Shown here piece by piece: positions 24,901 through 37,091 of a stretch of DNA of 64,000 nt (position 1 is its first letter; every line of letters starts with the position of its first letter). Source of the stretch: Camellia lanceoleosa (Eukaryota; Streptophyta; Magnoliopsida; Ericales; Theaceae). The notes beneath the pieces are model-generated. The model was not told the DNA's origin, ran no database searches, and saw only the letters and a list, made by a program, of their open reading frames with translations. The stretch is taken from assembly GCA_025200525.1 (NCBI GenBank), contig CM045758.1, forward strand, positions 61,258,649-61,322,648, in the 5' to 3' direction. The translations under genes and the position numbers were made by a program.

Positions 24901-26000
24901 CTTAAGCAAATTTTGTAAATTTGATGAATTTTTTTTCACAAAAGGTATAAGTGACTTAGAAAAGTTAAATTAGATGGACAATGATCGTGAAGGACGAAAT
25001 CGACGGTCGTGAGAGAAGAACCCACATGGACCTGAGCGGACCAAGATCGGCTGGAGGCAGGCCGAGATAAGCGAGGATCGACGAGAGGCCGAGCATCGGC
25101 GGAGAATAGGCCGACATCGACCGCAGAGAGACCAAGATCGATAGCCAATCTTTCAAAAACCTTTCATTTGCGTGGCGGTGCCGTGGAGGTGCCGATCTCG
25201 AAGCTTGAAGAGCCTGCACAAGCGCTTGGGTGGTCGGCGAGGTCCACGAACCCTTTGATTTGTTGATGGTTGTCTCAATTTGTTTATGAACACTTCAAAA
25301 TGTTACTCCTTTTGTGTTTACTACTTAGAAATGAACATATGTTACTCATACGTGTTTCTGAACATTTTGAAATGAACCCTTTGTTACTCCTTTTGTGGTT
25401 ATGAACACTTTGAAATGTTTCTCCTTCATACTTTTAAGTCAAAATATTTTACAATTTTCAAAAGTTACTCCTTTTGTGTAAGATTTTTGGCATAAGATTT
25501 ACACTTTTTCGAATTTACACCATTTGTGAAGGCCCGACTTAAAGCTATTTAGAAGGGTTATACCTTTTGTGAAAAAAAAATTCATCAATTTACACCTTTT
25601 GTAGGCTTACACCGTTCTCGTGAAAATACTTACAACCATTTTGAAAAGTTACTCATACGTGTAAAATTTTTGGCATAACATTTGTACTTTTATTGTATAT
25701 ACTCTTTCACAAAGGTGTAAGTTTGAAGAAAAAGTATAAATCTTATGACAAAAATTATTTCACAAAAGGAGTAACTTTCCAAAAAAATATAAGCACTTCC
25801 ACGAAAAGGTATAAGCTTAAGCAGAAGGTGTAAATTTGATGAATTTATTTTTTCACAAAAGGTATAAGTGACTTCAGAAAAAACTCTAAGTTAGGCTTCC
25901 ACAAAAGGTGTAAGTTCGAAAATAAGCTATAAATGTTATGCTAAAAATTCTTACACAAAAGGAGTAACTTTTCAGAAATAGTATAAGCACTTCCACGAAA
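18920..26000. repeat. Palindromic AT-rich satellite / fold-back block (copy 1)
   Basis: Dense variants of ACTTACACCTTTTGTG on one strand and of its reverse complement (CACAAAAGGTGTAAGTT) on the other. The block is organised in macro-units of about 1.8-1.9 kb, each with a GA-rich, relatively GC-rich core (about 19690-20060, 21610-21950, 23430-23770 and 24970-25250), a left arm reading GTTACTCCTTTTGTG and a right arm that is its inverse. The arms consist of sub-repeats of about 194 bp. Open frames here are fortuitous products of the repeat. The block runs into the N gap, so its right end is unseen. Confidence 0.85.
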
Positions 26001-26100
26001 NNNNNNNNNNNNNNNNNNNNNNNNNNNNNNNNNNNNNNNNNNNNNNNNNNNNNNNNNNNNNNNNNNNNNNNNNNNNNNNNNNNNNNNNNNNNNNNNNNNN
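26001..26100. other. Assembly gap (100 N)
   Basis: Exactly 100 N, the conventional filler for a gap of unknown size. It interrupts the satellite right before the 3' end of paralogue C, as expected for an assembly break in a repeat array. Confidence 0.98.
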
Positions 26101-26245
26101 GGAAATTAGTATTATCACAGTGCGACCTAAAAAGTTGTCACGACAAGGTGATCACGATAATCGTTGTGGTTGACGGCATCGAAATTCTTGTCGTCTTGGC
26201 GAGCCATGATAAAATCGCTGCCGTATTTGTTGTAATTGCAATGAA

Positions 26246-29200
26246 TCACATGCACGCAGGATACTCGCCCATCTTTGTATTGTTCACATCCATAATGAAT
26301 TCAAGCAGCAACTTCCGGTGCACAGAAGGATGAAAGTATGTACAGAAAGCGAATAACACAAATCGAATGCGATTCTGATGGGAAATAAGGATTTATTTGC
26401 AATTGGAAATTAAGCGGTACAATGTACCTTGTGTGGACCGCTGGGTATATTAGGCTGCTGCATGTACTTTATCACAAACATCCCACAGTCGAAAGTGCTA
26501 CAAATGAAATGTAACATTCAGTTTCTCGTAAAATATAAGCAGGTTTGTTAAATGAGTGATTCAGGAGTGAAGTCAACGTGACGCAGGGTTTGTGCATTAC
26601 TCGTCCAGCTGTTGTAATGGCCTTTGTTCTAACATGCGGACGTCAAAGGTACGCACGTCTACAGCATATTCATTTCCAAACTGTAGTTGCAGTAAGGCAT
26701 GCATTGTTTGAACCTGTTGCAGAATGAGAGGGTTAGTTTTTGTGAAGGATGTGACAGTGTTGAAGTAGATTTGTGAAATCCAGCACGACATACCAACATA
26801 TTTGCTGCGTTGACTTGTTGGTGTCGATGTGGCGGATGCCAATGAGTCAAATAGATGCATACCACGGTCTACCATATCTATTTTTAGGCACAACCAATGT
26901 ACTCCTCTATAATTGAAAGGCATGTAAATCTGCATAAACACAAGTGAAGACATTGTTTAGAGGGCATGCGAACATGTCACGAACTTTCATATTTACATTG
27001 ACATTCATGTAAATGGGATCGACATTCATATTACCGGCGTTCATATTAAATCTACTCGCTTCAATGGGATGGACATTCATATTACCTTGACATGCATCAA
27101 GCACCCGATATATCTGTCATGTCCAAAATATGATTTGTGATATTATCATGGTTCGAGAGGTTGAGTTTTTGATTTAGTATCAAAGTCTGCATGTTTAGTG
27201 TGTAAAGTTCGGTCGACCAAAGTTTTACGAAAATATGTCTTACGCAATACACAACCGACCTAAAACACTTACTTACCGAGCACATATCTTGGAAAGTACC
27301 ACGCATGATATGCCTCCGTCTTTGTGTACTTGCATGTCCGTTAGTCAATTGAACGCGACCAAGTTGATTGGATGGAACATTGTATAGAACGGGCAACTTG
27401 CGAAATAAGGTTTGCCATTTGTTTAAGCGTGTCTGAAATAACAATGTCCCTACATGGATGTCCATCATGCGAATATAGTGGAAATAACATTGTCGGATGG
27501 CACGACTTACGATGTCGGATAGCCATGCCCACTGGTTTGGCGTGCGCATGTCACGTCGCGTAGCACATTACGCAAGGCATTTCATGCGAGATTCATAGAC
27601 ACGACAATGTCCCTACATTAGCGTAGACATCAACGATAGAAGCAACCTCTGACCTAGTAAAACTTAAGCGTGTAAAGCTTAGCGTACAACATAAGATTAT
27701 TTTTTTACATTTGTACAACTATGGCGAATATTCTGATTCTACTAGTCTCCAATCCAATGAAGATTAGTTTTCGGTTTTTAAAAGAACAAAATGAAAAGAC
27801 AAAGTTTTACATATTACAACTTATGACATGTCCAATAGTATTTGCTAAAATAATATGTGAAAATTGAAATGCTCATTTACAATTGACAAGTTAAAAAAAA
27901 AAAAACACATGTTTTTACAAAGCTGAGCCAACAATATCCCAAAATAAATGGAAAATGTAAGCGAGTAGAAAGAAAATAGCTACGGAAAATTGCACTTCAT
28001 TATAAGTTTTCAAAAAATTTGCAATTCATGGGTAAACTTTATTAAGTTTCATATTTAAAATTATAAAGGTTTCCATGAATTTGTAAATATTTTGTGAAAA
28101 TATCGATGGTTTGCAATTTTCCCAATAGGTAGATATTGTGCGAGGATAAGACCAAAAGAAGAAAAACTTGAGAGGAAATTTAGCCTTGATCTTTCCCTAG
28201 CCTTGCATTAAATTCAAATAAAATCCTACATGCGACATCGATAAACCCATCATAAACCCATCAAATCATAGAGAATGAAAAATTAAAGAACTGATACGTA
28301 CAAGAATCAAATAAACATAGCACGACACATGAAAATTGTGGAAATCAAACTTATTTCACAAATACTATGGAACAGGTTAATTGCGAGTACTAAACTCATC
28401 CGTACCTTTCATTTTTCACGTAAGTCAAATCTGAGTCAACAACTTTGTTTTCGGCCGTTGATAAAACCTCTATGCTCTCCAGTGTCATCAAGTCCTATCA
28501 ATATAAACAATCAAGTAACATCAACTCCTATTAATATAAACAATTAACTAACTCACCCTTTGTTCAGAAAATTAATTTGCAAAGTACATAACACATCCTT
28601 ATGCATCTAAAATTGGTGCAGCGATGTCTAACCCGTGAACGGAACCGCTTGTCCAACCTGTGCAGTTTGGACAGGACTTTGTCCGAAATCTACAACACAA
28701 GTGTACAACATTTGTTACTACAAGCTTGCAGTGGAATCACAAATATTAAAATATAACACAAATAATGGTTCAATTATGATCGATATCTTTATCGGCATCA
28801 ATTGGTAATGAAACATCTGAAAGGTGAAGTGATGTGGCGACTTGGGAATTTTTGGCGATGAAGTCGAGTACTCATTTTGCTATCATTTGCACGAATGCAT
28901 ATCCCCTTCGTTCGTCGCTTCAACACCTCTTCCTCTTCCTCTTCCTCTTCCTCTTCCTCTTCCTTGTCCCTTCCGTGTGCCTGTTACAATTTGTCCGCTC
29001 CCAATGTTTGGGCAACCTTACGGTGAAGGATGCACATTATGCGCTTCTCCTCGCATTGGTGGCAAGGTTTGCAAATCATCAAGGAAGATAAACTCTGTTG
29101 TGCAACGTTCTTGATGGCTAGAATCTAAACCGAAAGAGATTTGCTATCTTCACTTGCGTATGTTTCCTCCAACGCAAGGCCACGGTTGTTGTGCATGTCC

Positions 29201-32200
29201 CCAACTTCTTGGGTGATGCATAGCTGTCCATCGTGCATATCAATTATCTCATTCGACAACATTCCATTCACATAATTGTCCTCCCAATCCACCCCCTGTA
29301 AATCTTGAACATTACCCTCATTTGGGCTACCATAATAATTTGGGAAGACCACGCCGCCATCATGCAACTCAACTCCCACGGTAGGGTCAAAACCCTTTTC
29401 CTCTGCGCGAGGCAATTGTCTATTCCAATAAACACGCTTAACACTTGCTGCATCATTTGCTTCATTTCAGCAATATGTATCTGTTCGTTAAACGGTTGTT
29501 TGCCAGACAATATAGCTGCAACCACTTCGTTCAGCATTCCTTTCAGTTCAGCAATGCTGGAGGATATGTTCATGTTACAATTTCTTTCATTCGACTCCAC
29601 CTAATCACACAAACACATACATTAAGTTACTACTATATTTCACCCCCAAGTAACCTCTGTGGTATGCGAAGCATGTGTCTTGATTGCTTTTGCTTACCTT
29701 TGCATTGTCATGACTTCCTTCCCTCGGAAATTGAGCAACATGTCCCTTATTTCCGCATTGCTCTGAAGCACTTGCTTCATGGTTTCCTTGAGTTCACCAA
29801 TGTCGGTCTCAACCTTGCTCAAACGAACATCATCAATCCGTGGTTTCTGTTTGTTATTGACATGGTGTGTGTCAATTGCGTCATCAATGTCGTTGCTTTC
29901 CGCTTTTGTTGGAGGAAACTCCACCTGACATAGTTGTCAAATCGGGATTCAAATCATAAATGAAAATGGTAATGCACTGAATCGTTAATCGATCTCAACT
30001 GTGAATCGTAAAGTTTCGGTCTGCTTTCTTAAGTTGCACACAACGTATGTGTACACACTTGACATATTAAATATATGTAATAAAAATTAATTCCTCCATT
30101 AAATGCGAAATGAAAAATTTTTTGTTGTAAATGATGCTCATCTGGTGTGGATAAAAACTTCAGTCGATCCCATGTTTACCACTTTACCTTTTCCCAATTA
30201 CATAAACAAAGATAAATTTTCAATTACGAACTAACAATAACTGAACGACAATGTTTTGACCTTTTTACAAGGTTAAAAAACCAAAATCTTCAAGCTTTTC
30301 CAAAACTCTGACTTTAGGGCTTCACCAAAATTCATTTCATAACGGAAGTAGTACATAAAATTGAATTTGTAAGGCTACAACATCGTCCACATGGGAACTT
30401 AATGTTTTCGCCCCAAAAGTTCGAGTATTTCAGAGTAAATAGGGAGGGACAAACTGAAAATATGACATACGCTAAGGAAAGGGTCACTGTTTGTCACTGC
30501 TTGTCACCTAGTCATAGGAACACAAATTACATGCATCACCGTTATCCATAACACGGGTGGGGCAATCTTTGTCAAATGTCTTGAGCGAATGGGTTGATTA
30601 CCTCATGTTCTTTGCAACATTTGCTTCCTTCCCATCGTCGCCTCGTCTCCGTATTCGGCATCACCCCAATCATTTAGCCGAGGATGGGCGTGTAGTAGCC
30701 GACGTACTCTTACGAGGAGGGCAAAAGCGATCCAAGTAAAATAAATTTGCATTATAAGGGGAAAACATATTTACTATACACTTAGAGCAAAATAATCCGT
30801 ATTCGTTAACAATGCATACAACTTACAACACAATCATATGTATGTGTTTATGTGTCTCGATGGCAGAATCCCCATGCAGCTTTCTGGTTAAAAAGATAAG
30901 CTTTTCGTGGTTAAAAAAAATGTGGCCCGTACAGGTATATTTGTCATCTTTGTTCAATAACAGGGTAAGTTTGTAGTTATAGCATTGCCATTTTATTGAA
31001 CCATATGCCCAGCAATGGGTGAAATCTGTAATCGGCATGGTATAAACAAACAACGGTCGATTACGTTACCATTAGAAGGAAAACACATCCAGTTTCCTCG
31101 CGCTGAACTTTCATCTTATACTTAGAACACCTTTGACAAGGTATTGCGATGTCGGCTTTGCCCAATTACATGCCCCATACCGTCCGTCCTTCACGGCATG
31201 AGCGAGCAGCTCAAGCGGGTCATTGTGGTAGGACACAACATGGCCCCAACACGTCTGGCGCAAACTTCCGCGAAACTTCGTCATCCGCACCATCACTCTC
31301 AGTCAGATAAACTCTCAACCGGTTCAAAGGAATGATTCCCTTAACAGCTCCAACCTCTTCGTAGATATTGGGATATGCATCTATTGAACCAGTGAACTGC
31401 ACGTCATTGCCTTCTGACCGTATACCCAATAAGACATGCACTTCCTCACAGGTGAGCCTCGGTGTGACCATGAGCGATCCAGCGAACACGTGTCGGGATC
31501 GAAGTTCTGTACCAACCATTGGCACATGTTGTGATCTATCACGGGTACACTTTAACGAGAGGCCACGAACCCAATATCAATATTTTTTTTGTTTTGTGCC
31601 GTTCTGACGGTTCACGATATCAACAATTGACTTCAATGATATGCGGACTTGCATTTTACTCTGCAATGTTATTAACGTGAACATTAATACAAAAAATTAA
31701 CCAACATTGTGTCGATAGCAGGTCCTCCCCAAATGCAGTTACGAAAACACTAAGCACCTAAGTACCTTTGCAGATTTCTTTGCAACTTCTTCGCCCAGTT
31801 CCTTGGCACTTGCCTTAGCCATGTCCTGAAACCTCTTCTTCTCATCACAGGGGAGTTCCTTCCACCTTTCCCCAATATCCTTTCGGCTCTGTAAGTGTTA
31901 CCTGAGCGTGGCCTTTATCTGAGACAAATAGGAGCTGTTAGTCCAAAATAATTGTCACCAAAAGTTGTATCACTCACAATGTGTGCACATTTTCTGGTAT
32001 TTACATATGTTTGCACATACAAATTACTATTTCGCACACAGTTGAAATAAGAACGGACATGGAATTTTACAAATAATCGGAGTTTATAAGAACATGCAAT
32101 ATGGCGTCTATGATTCTTTGGAAATCCTTGAATGCGACACGATAGAAGCACATAGTGGTGTGCGCATGGAATAGAAGTCCATACTTTGCTATCACAGCAG

Positions 32201-32983
32201 TCACGTGTTTCCATCACGGTACTCTACTTACTACATGACTGCACACTAACCATATTCGGTCGGGTGTCTGCTTCTCGTCTTTCCTTGAATTGTTGCTGGC
32301 TGCAACCATTGTCAATTCGCGCGTAAGTATATGTTAGATATGGATGGATATCTATACATATATGTACACAAATCGCAAACATTGACATTTAGGGACCAAT
32401 TTTTGACACAAACAAATTTTGTCCCAACTACATAATAATGCATCCGTAATGTCCAATTTTGGTTGCTAAAAATATAAGAGTAATATTAGAGATCATGACA
32501 ATAATATCATGAAATGTATCATGAAAATGTTTTTATCATTTGATTAGCATTGATTAGTGTATGGTGTTTTATTGTGTGTATAATCCAAAGGTGGAGAATC
32601 TTTCATGATCATATTCATGATATTATTTTCATGATTCCTAGCATTACTCTATATATAATAACCACATCATTTCTGCAACAACAATTATAAATGGTCCAAA
32701 TTATTTTGGCCCTTACTTTTGGTCTCTAAAATCTTAATTTCTTGTGAGTACAAGCGAAATGTGCCTGGTATAAGCTATGAGTTGAAAATATGTAATGAGA
32801 ATTGTGCAAAAATCTTGTCACCGTTTGACCAGAGGGATTCGTACTGTGAGCCGCTTTGAAGGACACTGATCGAACCTGTAAAAAATAAATGGTCCAAGTG
32901 GCCGCTTTCGACGAGGGGGCTCGGTAATGTCAACCCTTTCAATTCGTGAACCTTTGCCACTTGCCTTCAATGTGTTCCTTTGC
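26246..32983 (-). CDS. HMG-box/plant mobile domain/ULP1 (C48) protease, paralogue C
   Basis: A diverged paralogue of gene A with the same exon order. HMG-box-like exons come first: RKRPLGPFIFY near 32890-32920, QQQFKERREADTRPNM near 32230-32300 and RKDIGERWKELPCDEKKRF at about 31800-31890. The plant-mobile-type domain is at 31220-31560 (EEVHVLLGIRSEG; RLRVYLTESDGADDEV). Coiled-coil linker exons are at 29694-29924 (VETDIGELKETMKQVL) and 29150-29600. A hexanucleotide-repeat exon is near 28928-28972. The ULP1 domain has ATRRDMRT near 27540, GVHW at 26893-26898, LFDS, VQTMHALLQLQFGNEY at 26606-26716 and FDCGMFVIKYM at 26485-26490, then the last exon to TGA 26246-26248. The catalytic triad motifs are intact and most exons are open, so this is the copy most likely to encode active protease. 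It differs from A/B throughout and so predates the 33-kb duplication. Confidence 0.78.
28928..28972. repeat. CTCTTC hexanucleotide microsatellite in paralogue C
   Basis: A run of about seven CTCTTC units lies inside the linker-to-protease part of paralogue C. In gene A the matching place (10380-10415) has CTTTTC units encoding a KRKRKR-type basic run. In C the three minus-strand frames give RK, EE or GR repeats, and a stop follows in the RK frame, so the frame used is unclear. Confidence 0.7.
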
Positions 32984-33244
32984 CTGTAACAAATATCAGC
33001 GTAAATGAAATTTTGTTGAAGGCCAAATTACATCGGTGGTATGTACGTTTTGTGCATTCTATCATCTTCGTCGGTTAACTTTAAAGTTAGTCAATCTTGC
33101 CTTGCCATTTAAAAAGTTGTGCCATTTTCGTGAAAATGGTAACGTCGTTTTCCGTTGTCACCGAAAATTATGAACTGAAGTGGTTTAGTATAACTCAGTG
33201 AATTATGGATTTCACAAATTCTGTCCGCAGAATACGCAACATGT
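32984..33244. other. Intron or spacer upstream of the HMG exon of paralogue C
   Basis: A TTACAG acceptor on the minus strand abuts the HMG exon at 32983. The sequence above it is AT-rich with no recognised coding block. It joins the shared unit boundary at 33285. Confidence 0.35.
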
Positions 33245-34387
33245 GGCCTATGTGCACATATTCTGGTAACAAATCGACACAGTTTTAATCCAGTACACGC
33301 AATTCATGGTGCAATTTGAGGCTATCGCAAGTGTGTCAAACTCAAATCGCACAACCTCGTGATGGCAGTACATAACGGCACAATATGCCATACACGAACA
33401 GACCGTGGTATTTAGTACGTACAGGAAACATAACCTTGCAAACCTAACAGTATGAAATACTGAACGACATAAACTCACAGTTGCTTCGCATTGTCTGACA
33501 TGTCGCCCATATCCACTTACGATATTTCCTGCAAAGAATTTAATGCAATATTCATAAGGATGCAGAAAGAACATTACTCCGAAATTGTAACAAAACGAAT
33601 TTGACTGTCAACAACTTACAATCAACGAACCATTGAGTCGTACGTACATTGTACGAGTGGTACTTTTCGTGTATTTTCAAGTACGATATGTTGTGGTTAA
33701 TTTATGCAGATATGGCATGCCACTGTTTCTGAAAATTAATTGCCCATATGTTGTACTTTCGTTTTATAGTATTTACGACTTGAAGCAGAATCAACAACCA
33801 ATCGCACACTTGGAGCAGGGCCACATCGGACATTCAACCCAACATCACCCATACATAACTTACCTTCATGCGAGAGAAATAAAAACCATTTGCCTTCTTT
33901 GAAGCGAAGACCGTTTGTCACTATGGAACTCGTCAATGGCAATATCGGTTTGTCACCGTGTAGTTTGTATACCTAATCGATGCGTCTGGTTTCAATGACC
34001 TAAGGAGGAGCAGTTTATTAGTTGAGAAATGGTAATGTCGATGCGAGTGGAACCTGATGAGTCATAATAATAATGTGCTCGAAATAAAAATAGACAGACT
34101 CACACATGCCTGAGAAAATGGTGACTGTTACCGGCGACTGGCCTTGATCGAAATGGAGAGACAGAGAGAGAGTGTGTTACTGGAGGTGGACAGCAAAACC
34201 GAAATGGAGAGAGAAGGAGGGACACCAAAGTTGCCGAAATTTGTATGTGGGAAATGGAAATGAGTTGGTGAGATTAGAAAGGCTACGGCATGTGGGTCAT
34301 CATGAAAAGTACTGCATCTGTGGGAAGCGCTGTCTGGCGACTTTGGTTTTTGTTCCAAATTTGGGAGGGAAACGGAAACGTACGTGA
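33245..34387 (-). promoter_or_regulatory. Probable 5' exons and promoter region of paralogue C
   Basis: On the minus strand this holds an open frame with a TTTGCAG acceptor near 33530, a block LRFKEGKWFLFLSHEG (about 33850-33930) ending at a GTAAGT donor, and a CT-rich leader (about 34150-34190) below an ATG-initiated frame at 34128-34358. The layout fits a plant gene 5' end with small leader exons, but no domain confirms it. It repeats 1-1066 of copy 1. Confidence 0.3.
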
Positions 34388-34690
34388 CACTACATAAGGC
34401 GAAGTTGGCAAGTTGGGAAAAAAAACCAACAAGTCAAACAGTTATTACTATTCAGAAAAAGTCAAAAATTACGGCAACACAACTCCGAATTATAATTTTC
34501 CCTTACACATTAATTTATACAATTTTGTAATACACATTTTTCCATGAAAGTCAAAAAGTTAACCCAAACATCCATATTTTTTTCCTCATTTTTTTCGTCC
34601 ACAAAGACAAAAATTGCATTTTTTTAGTCCAATTTTTTTCCTCACTTTTTAAATAAAAATAATTGTTCTTTTTTACTTTTTGTGAAATAT

Positions 34691-34816
34691 GGGTTCCGTT
34701 TGCGTTGGGGGTTGAAATGATGTGTGTGAGAGATGATGTGACTTAAAATAATGTGATTGAAGTCAAATTACTGAGTTTTTGACTTTTGGCTTTTTGTAAA
34801 CATGCCAAACCAGCCG
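34691..34816. mobile_element. MITE-like element, hAT-like ends (copy 2)
   Basis: Same 126-bp element as at 1399-1524, with one base changed in the right end (CAGCCG instead of CAGCCC). It was inserted before the unit was duplicated. Confidence 0.3.
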
Positions 34817-36065
34817 TACAAGGTGGTTACGAAGTTGCTATTTTTATGTTATTTACGTATTTTCTTATTTTTTAAAATTAAATTTTTCGTGTTTTCAAAG
34901 TAATAGATTTTGTTGTACTTGGATATGATGTTTGTGATAGGAAATTTGCACTGATTATATGTTTGACGTGCCAATTTATGTTACTATTAATTTTTTTTGC
35001 TGATTTTTTTTTTTGTTTTTGTTTATTTTTCAGAAACGAGGCGTAGCGTAAGGTAGGGGAATGCGAAGTTAAATTTTCAGCCTAGAAATTAAAATTAAAA
35101 TAGTACTACAGGCCGATGAATAAAATTTCGTCAAGGGTAAAATTTCGAACTGACTGGTCAACGGACAATGTGTCGCGACTAACGATCGCGGATGACAATC
35201 CCGTTTATGCGAGGCACAAGCAGGCAAAGCGTGTCAATGATGATACAAAGGATGGCGTAACGCCCTCAAAATAATACATAAATCCCATTATATTAGACAT
35301 GCAATGGTATAAAGAAATCAACAGCTTTTCATTCATCAGAGTAATTCTTACAACAATATTACATGTTAACAACAAAAGCAAGTGCCCTATAGGCTTACAG
35401 CTTTCCAAGTTCACACTTGGTTTCACAAAAGAAGAGTGCTAACTCTATACAAAATAAGCCCGTGGCTTGATGTACATGTAATACAACAAAATAATCAAAA
35501 ACTAAGAGTCTTCAACTCCCACATCCATCCAAGCTATGTCCCTGGAGGTGCCATGCTACTTGTACCTGAAAATGGTGTCCCATATAGGGTGAGCCAACGC
35601 CCAGTACAGATATGCTAAACACAATATGAGCAATAACTAAGACATCAGCAGTTCATAAATGTTCGATTACCATAAACCAATCCGTGACACATTTCCGTTA
35701 CATGACCACAATATTCATATCTCATTTCATTTTTCGTTTCTCATCATTTTCTAAATTTGACATCGACGGCTCCGAACCTGGCCAACCACTTATAAGGGAC
35801 AGTGACTCATGTTAGACGCTTCCCGTTTTACAATAGATAAACATACTAGTTGTATCAACATCTGAACAGATAAGCATACAAGCTGTTTCCGCATTTCAAC
35901 AGATAAGCATATTAGCTATATCAACACTTCCAAAATCTGGGCAACTAGACTTGGTTCCTAAGCTCAACCAACGGTTCCAAATTTAGGATAACAGGAAATC
36001 TGATAAGTACATTACACGAGGATCAAAGGCGAAACCAACAAATCTATAGTTTAAAAAAAAAAAAA

Positions 36066-36123
<58 letters not shown>

Positions 36124-36766
36124 TATTTATTTATTTTTTTTTTTTTTAAAAAAAAAATTATTCTTTCTTTGGGGGGGAGAGATTTTTTTTTTATTAAAAA
36201 AAAAAAAAGTTATGTTCATTATATATATAATAAATTTTTTTTTATAATATATAAAGCACTTCTCTCTCTCTCTACCAAGCGGCTCAAGTCTATAACAAAT
36301 CGAGGAATCATAATCCCAATGTATTATGAATACACAAATATTGTGCATTGCATTGGATAGTGTTGTTCGGCCGTAGGGGCAATCGAGGACCGTTTTGAGA
36401 ATCATCGATAAATGTGTACAGTTAAATGGCGTACTACATACCTATGGAAAATCACGTTGACGAATATCGGCGACTATCGATCGGAGTAGTTTTCTTTCAG
36501 CTATTAACTATAACACCATCCCATACTTTACGATATCCGATCAGATTGATTTTTACTGGTATGATATACTGAATAAATCATAAAATATGAACGGTTTAGA
36601 TTATCAAAATTGGGCCTAAAAGTAGGCCCGAAGGCTCTGTAAGAACGGGCGCAAGGACGGGCTTGCAAGGAGAGGATCCTCGTATGGGGAAAGGGGGTTC
36701 CAATCTTTATTCATACTGTATTTTGTTAGTGATTTTTGGGGTTATGGACTAAAAATTAAAATAAAT
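34817..36766. other. AT-rich non-coding stretch with insertion (copy 2)
   Basis: Counterpart of 1530-3238. No gene is supported. It differs mainly by the poly-T-bearing insertion at 36050-36291. Confidence 0.55.
36050..36291 (-). mobile_element. Copy-2-specific insertion with poly-A/poly-T, SINE-like
   Basis: Copy 1 reads AATCTATATAACAAATCG at 2753-2770. Copy 2 has the same flanks but with about 240 bp inserted, bounded by a CTATA/CTATAAC repeat that could be a short target-site duplication. The insert begins with a long A run then a T run of about 60 bases, has further A/T tracts, a CT microsatellite, and ends TACCAAGCGGCTCAAG. Read on the minus strand it starts CTTGAGCCGCTTGGTAGAG, reminiscent of a tRNA-type A box, and ends in poly-A, as a tRNA-derived SINE would. 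The unusual A/T content could instead be an assembly or base-calling artefact. Confidence 0.4.
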
Positions 36767-37091
36767 ATTGTTTGGTTTGCTTTTGGGAGAGTTGTTTTTG
36801 AAAAAAAATTTGGGGAGAGAGTTTAGAAATTTCTTTGGTTTGTTTGCTTGTGTATTTTGGGAGAGTTGTTTTTTTGGGAGTTTGGGATGATTTGATATTT
36901 TGGGAGAATTTGAGTAGATGTGTGTGAGACAAAAAGTGATTGGGAAGGAGAGAGGAGAGAGAAAAAAGTGATTAATTGATGAGTAAGAGAGAGAAAGTGA
37001 TTTAGAAATGTTTTTCAGAAAAACTCAAACCAAACAATTTTTTAGAAATTTTTTTCTTCAAAACTCGTCTCCCAAATGCAAACCAAACAAA
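36767..37091. mobile_element. MITE with long terminal inverted repeats (copy 2)
   Basis: Counterpart of 3239-3563 with the same TTGTTTGGTTTG/CAAACCAAACAA termini. Flanking differences between copies are mainly at CTG/CAG words. Confidence 0.6.

Larger units (their letters stand above)
1..26000. repeat. Tandem ~33-kb unit, copy 1
   Basis: The window opens inside a large tandem repeat. The sequence from base 1 (shared anchor TTCATGGTGCAATTTGAGGC) recurs from base 33285 and stays collinear through every gene, MITE and satellite block up to the N gap. Identity looks well above 90 percent in most stretches. The offset is 33284 near the start, about 33509 at the protease stop codon and about 33490 at the HMG exons. 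The largest early step is the insertion in copy 2 at 36050. Full unit length would be about 33 kb if the 26.1-33.28 kb segment belongs to it. Real tandem duplication or retained haplotypes could both explain it. Confidence 0.9.
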
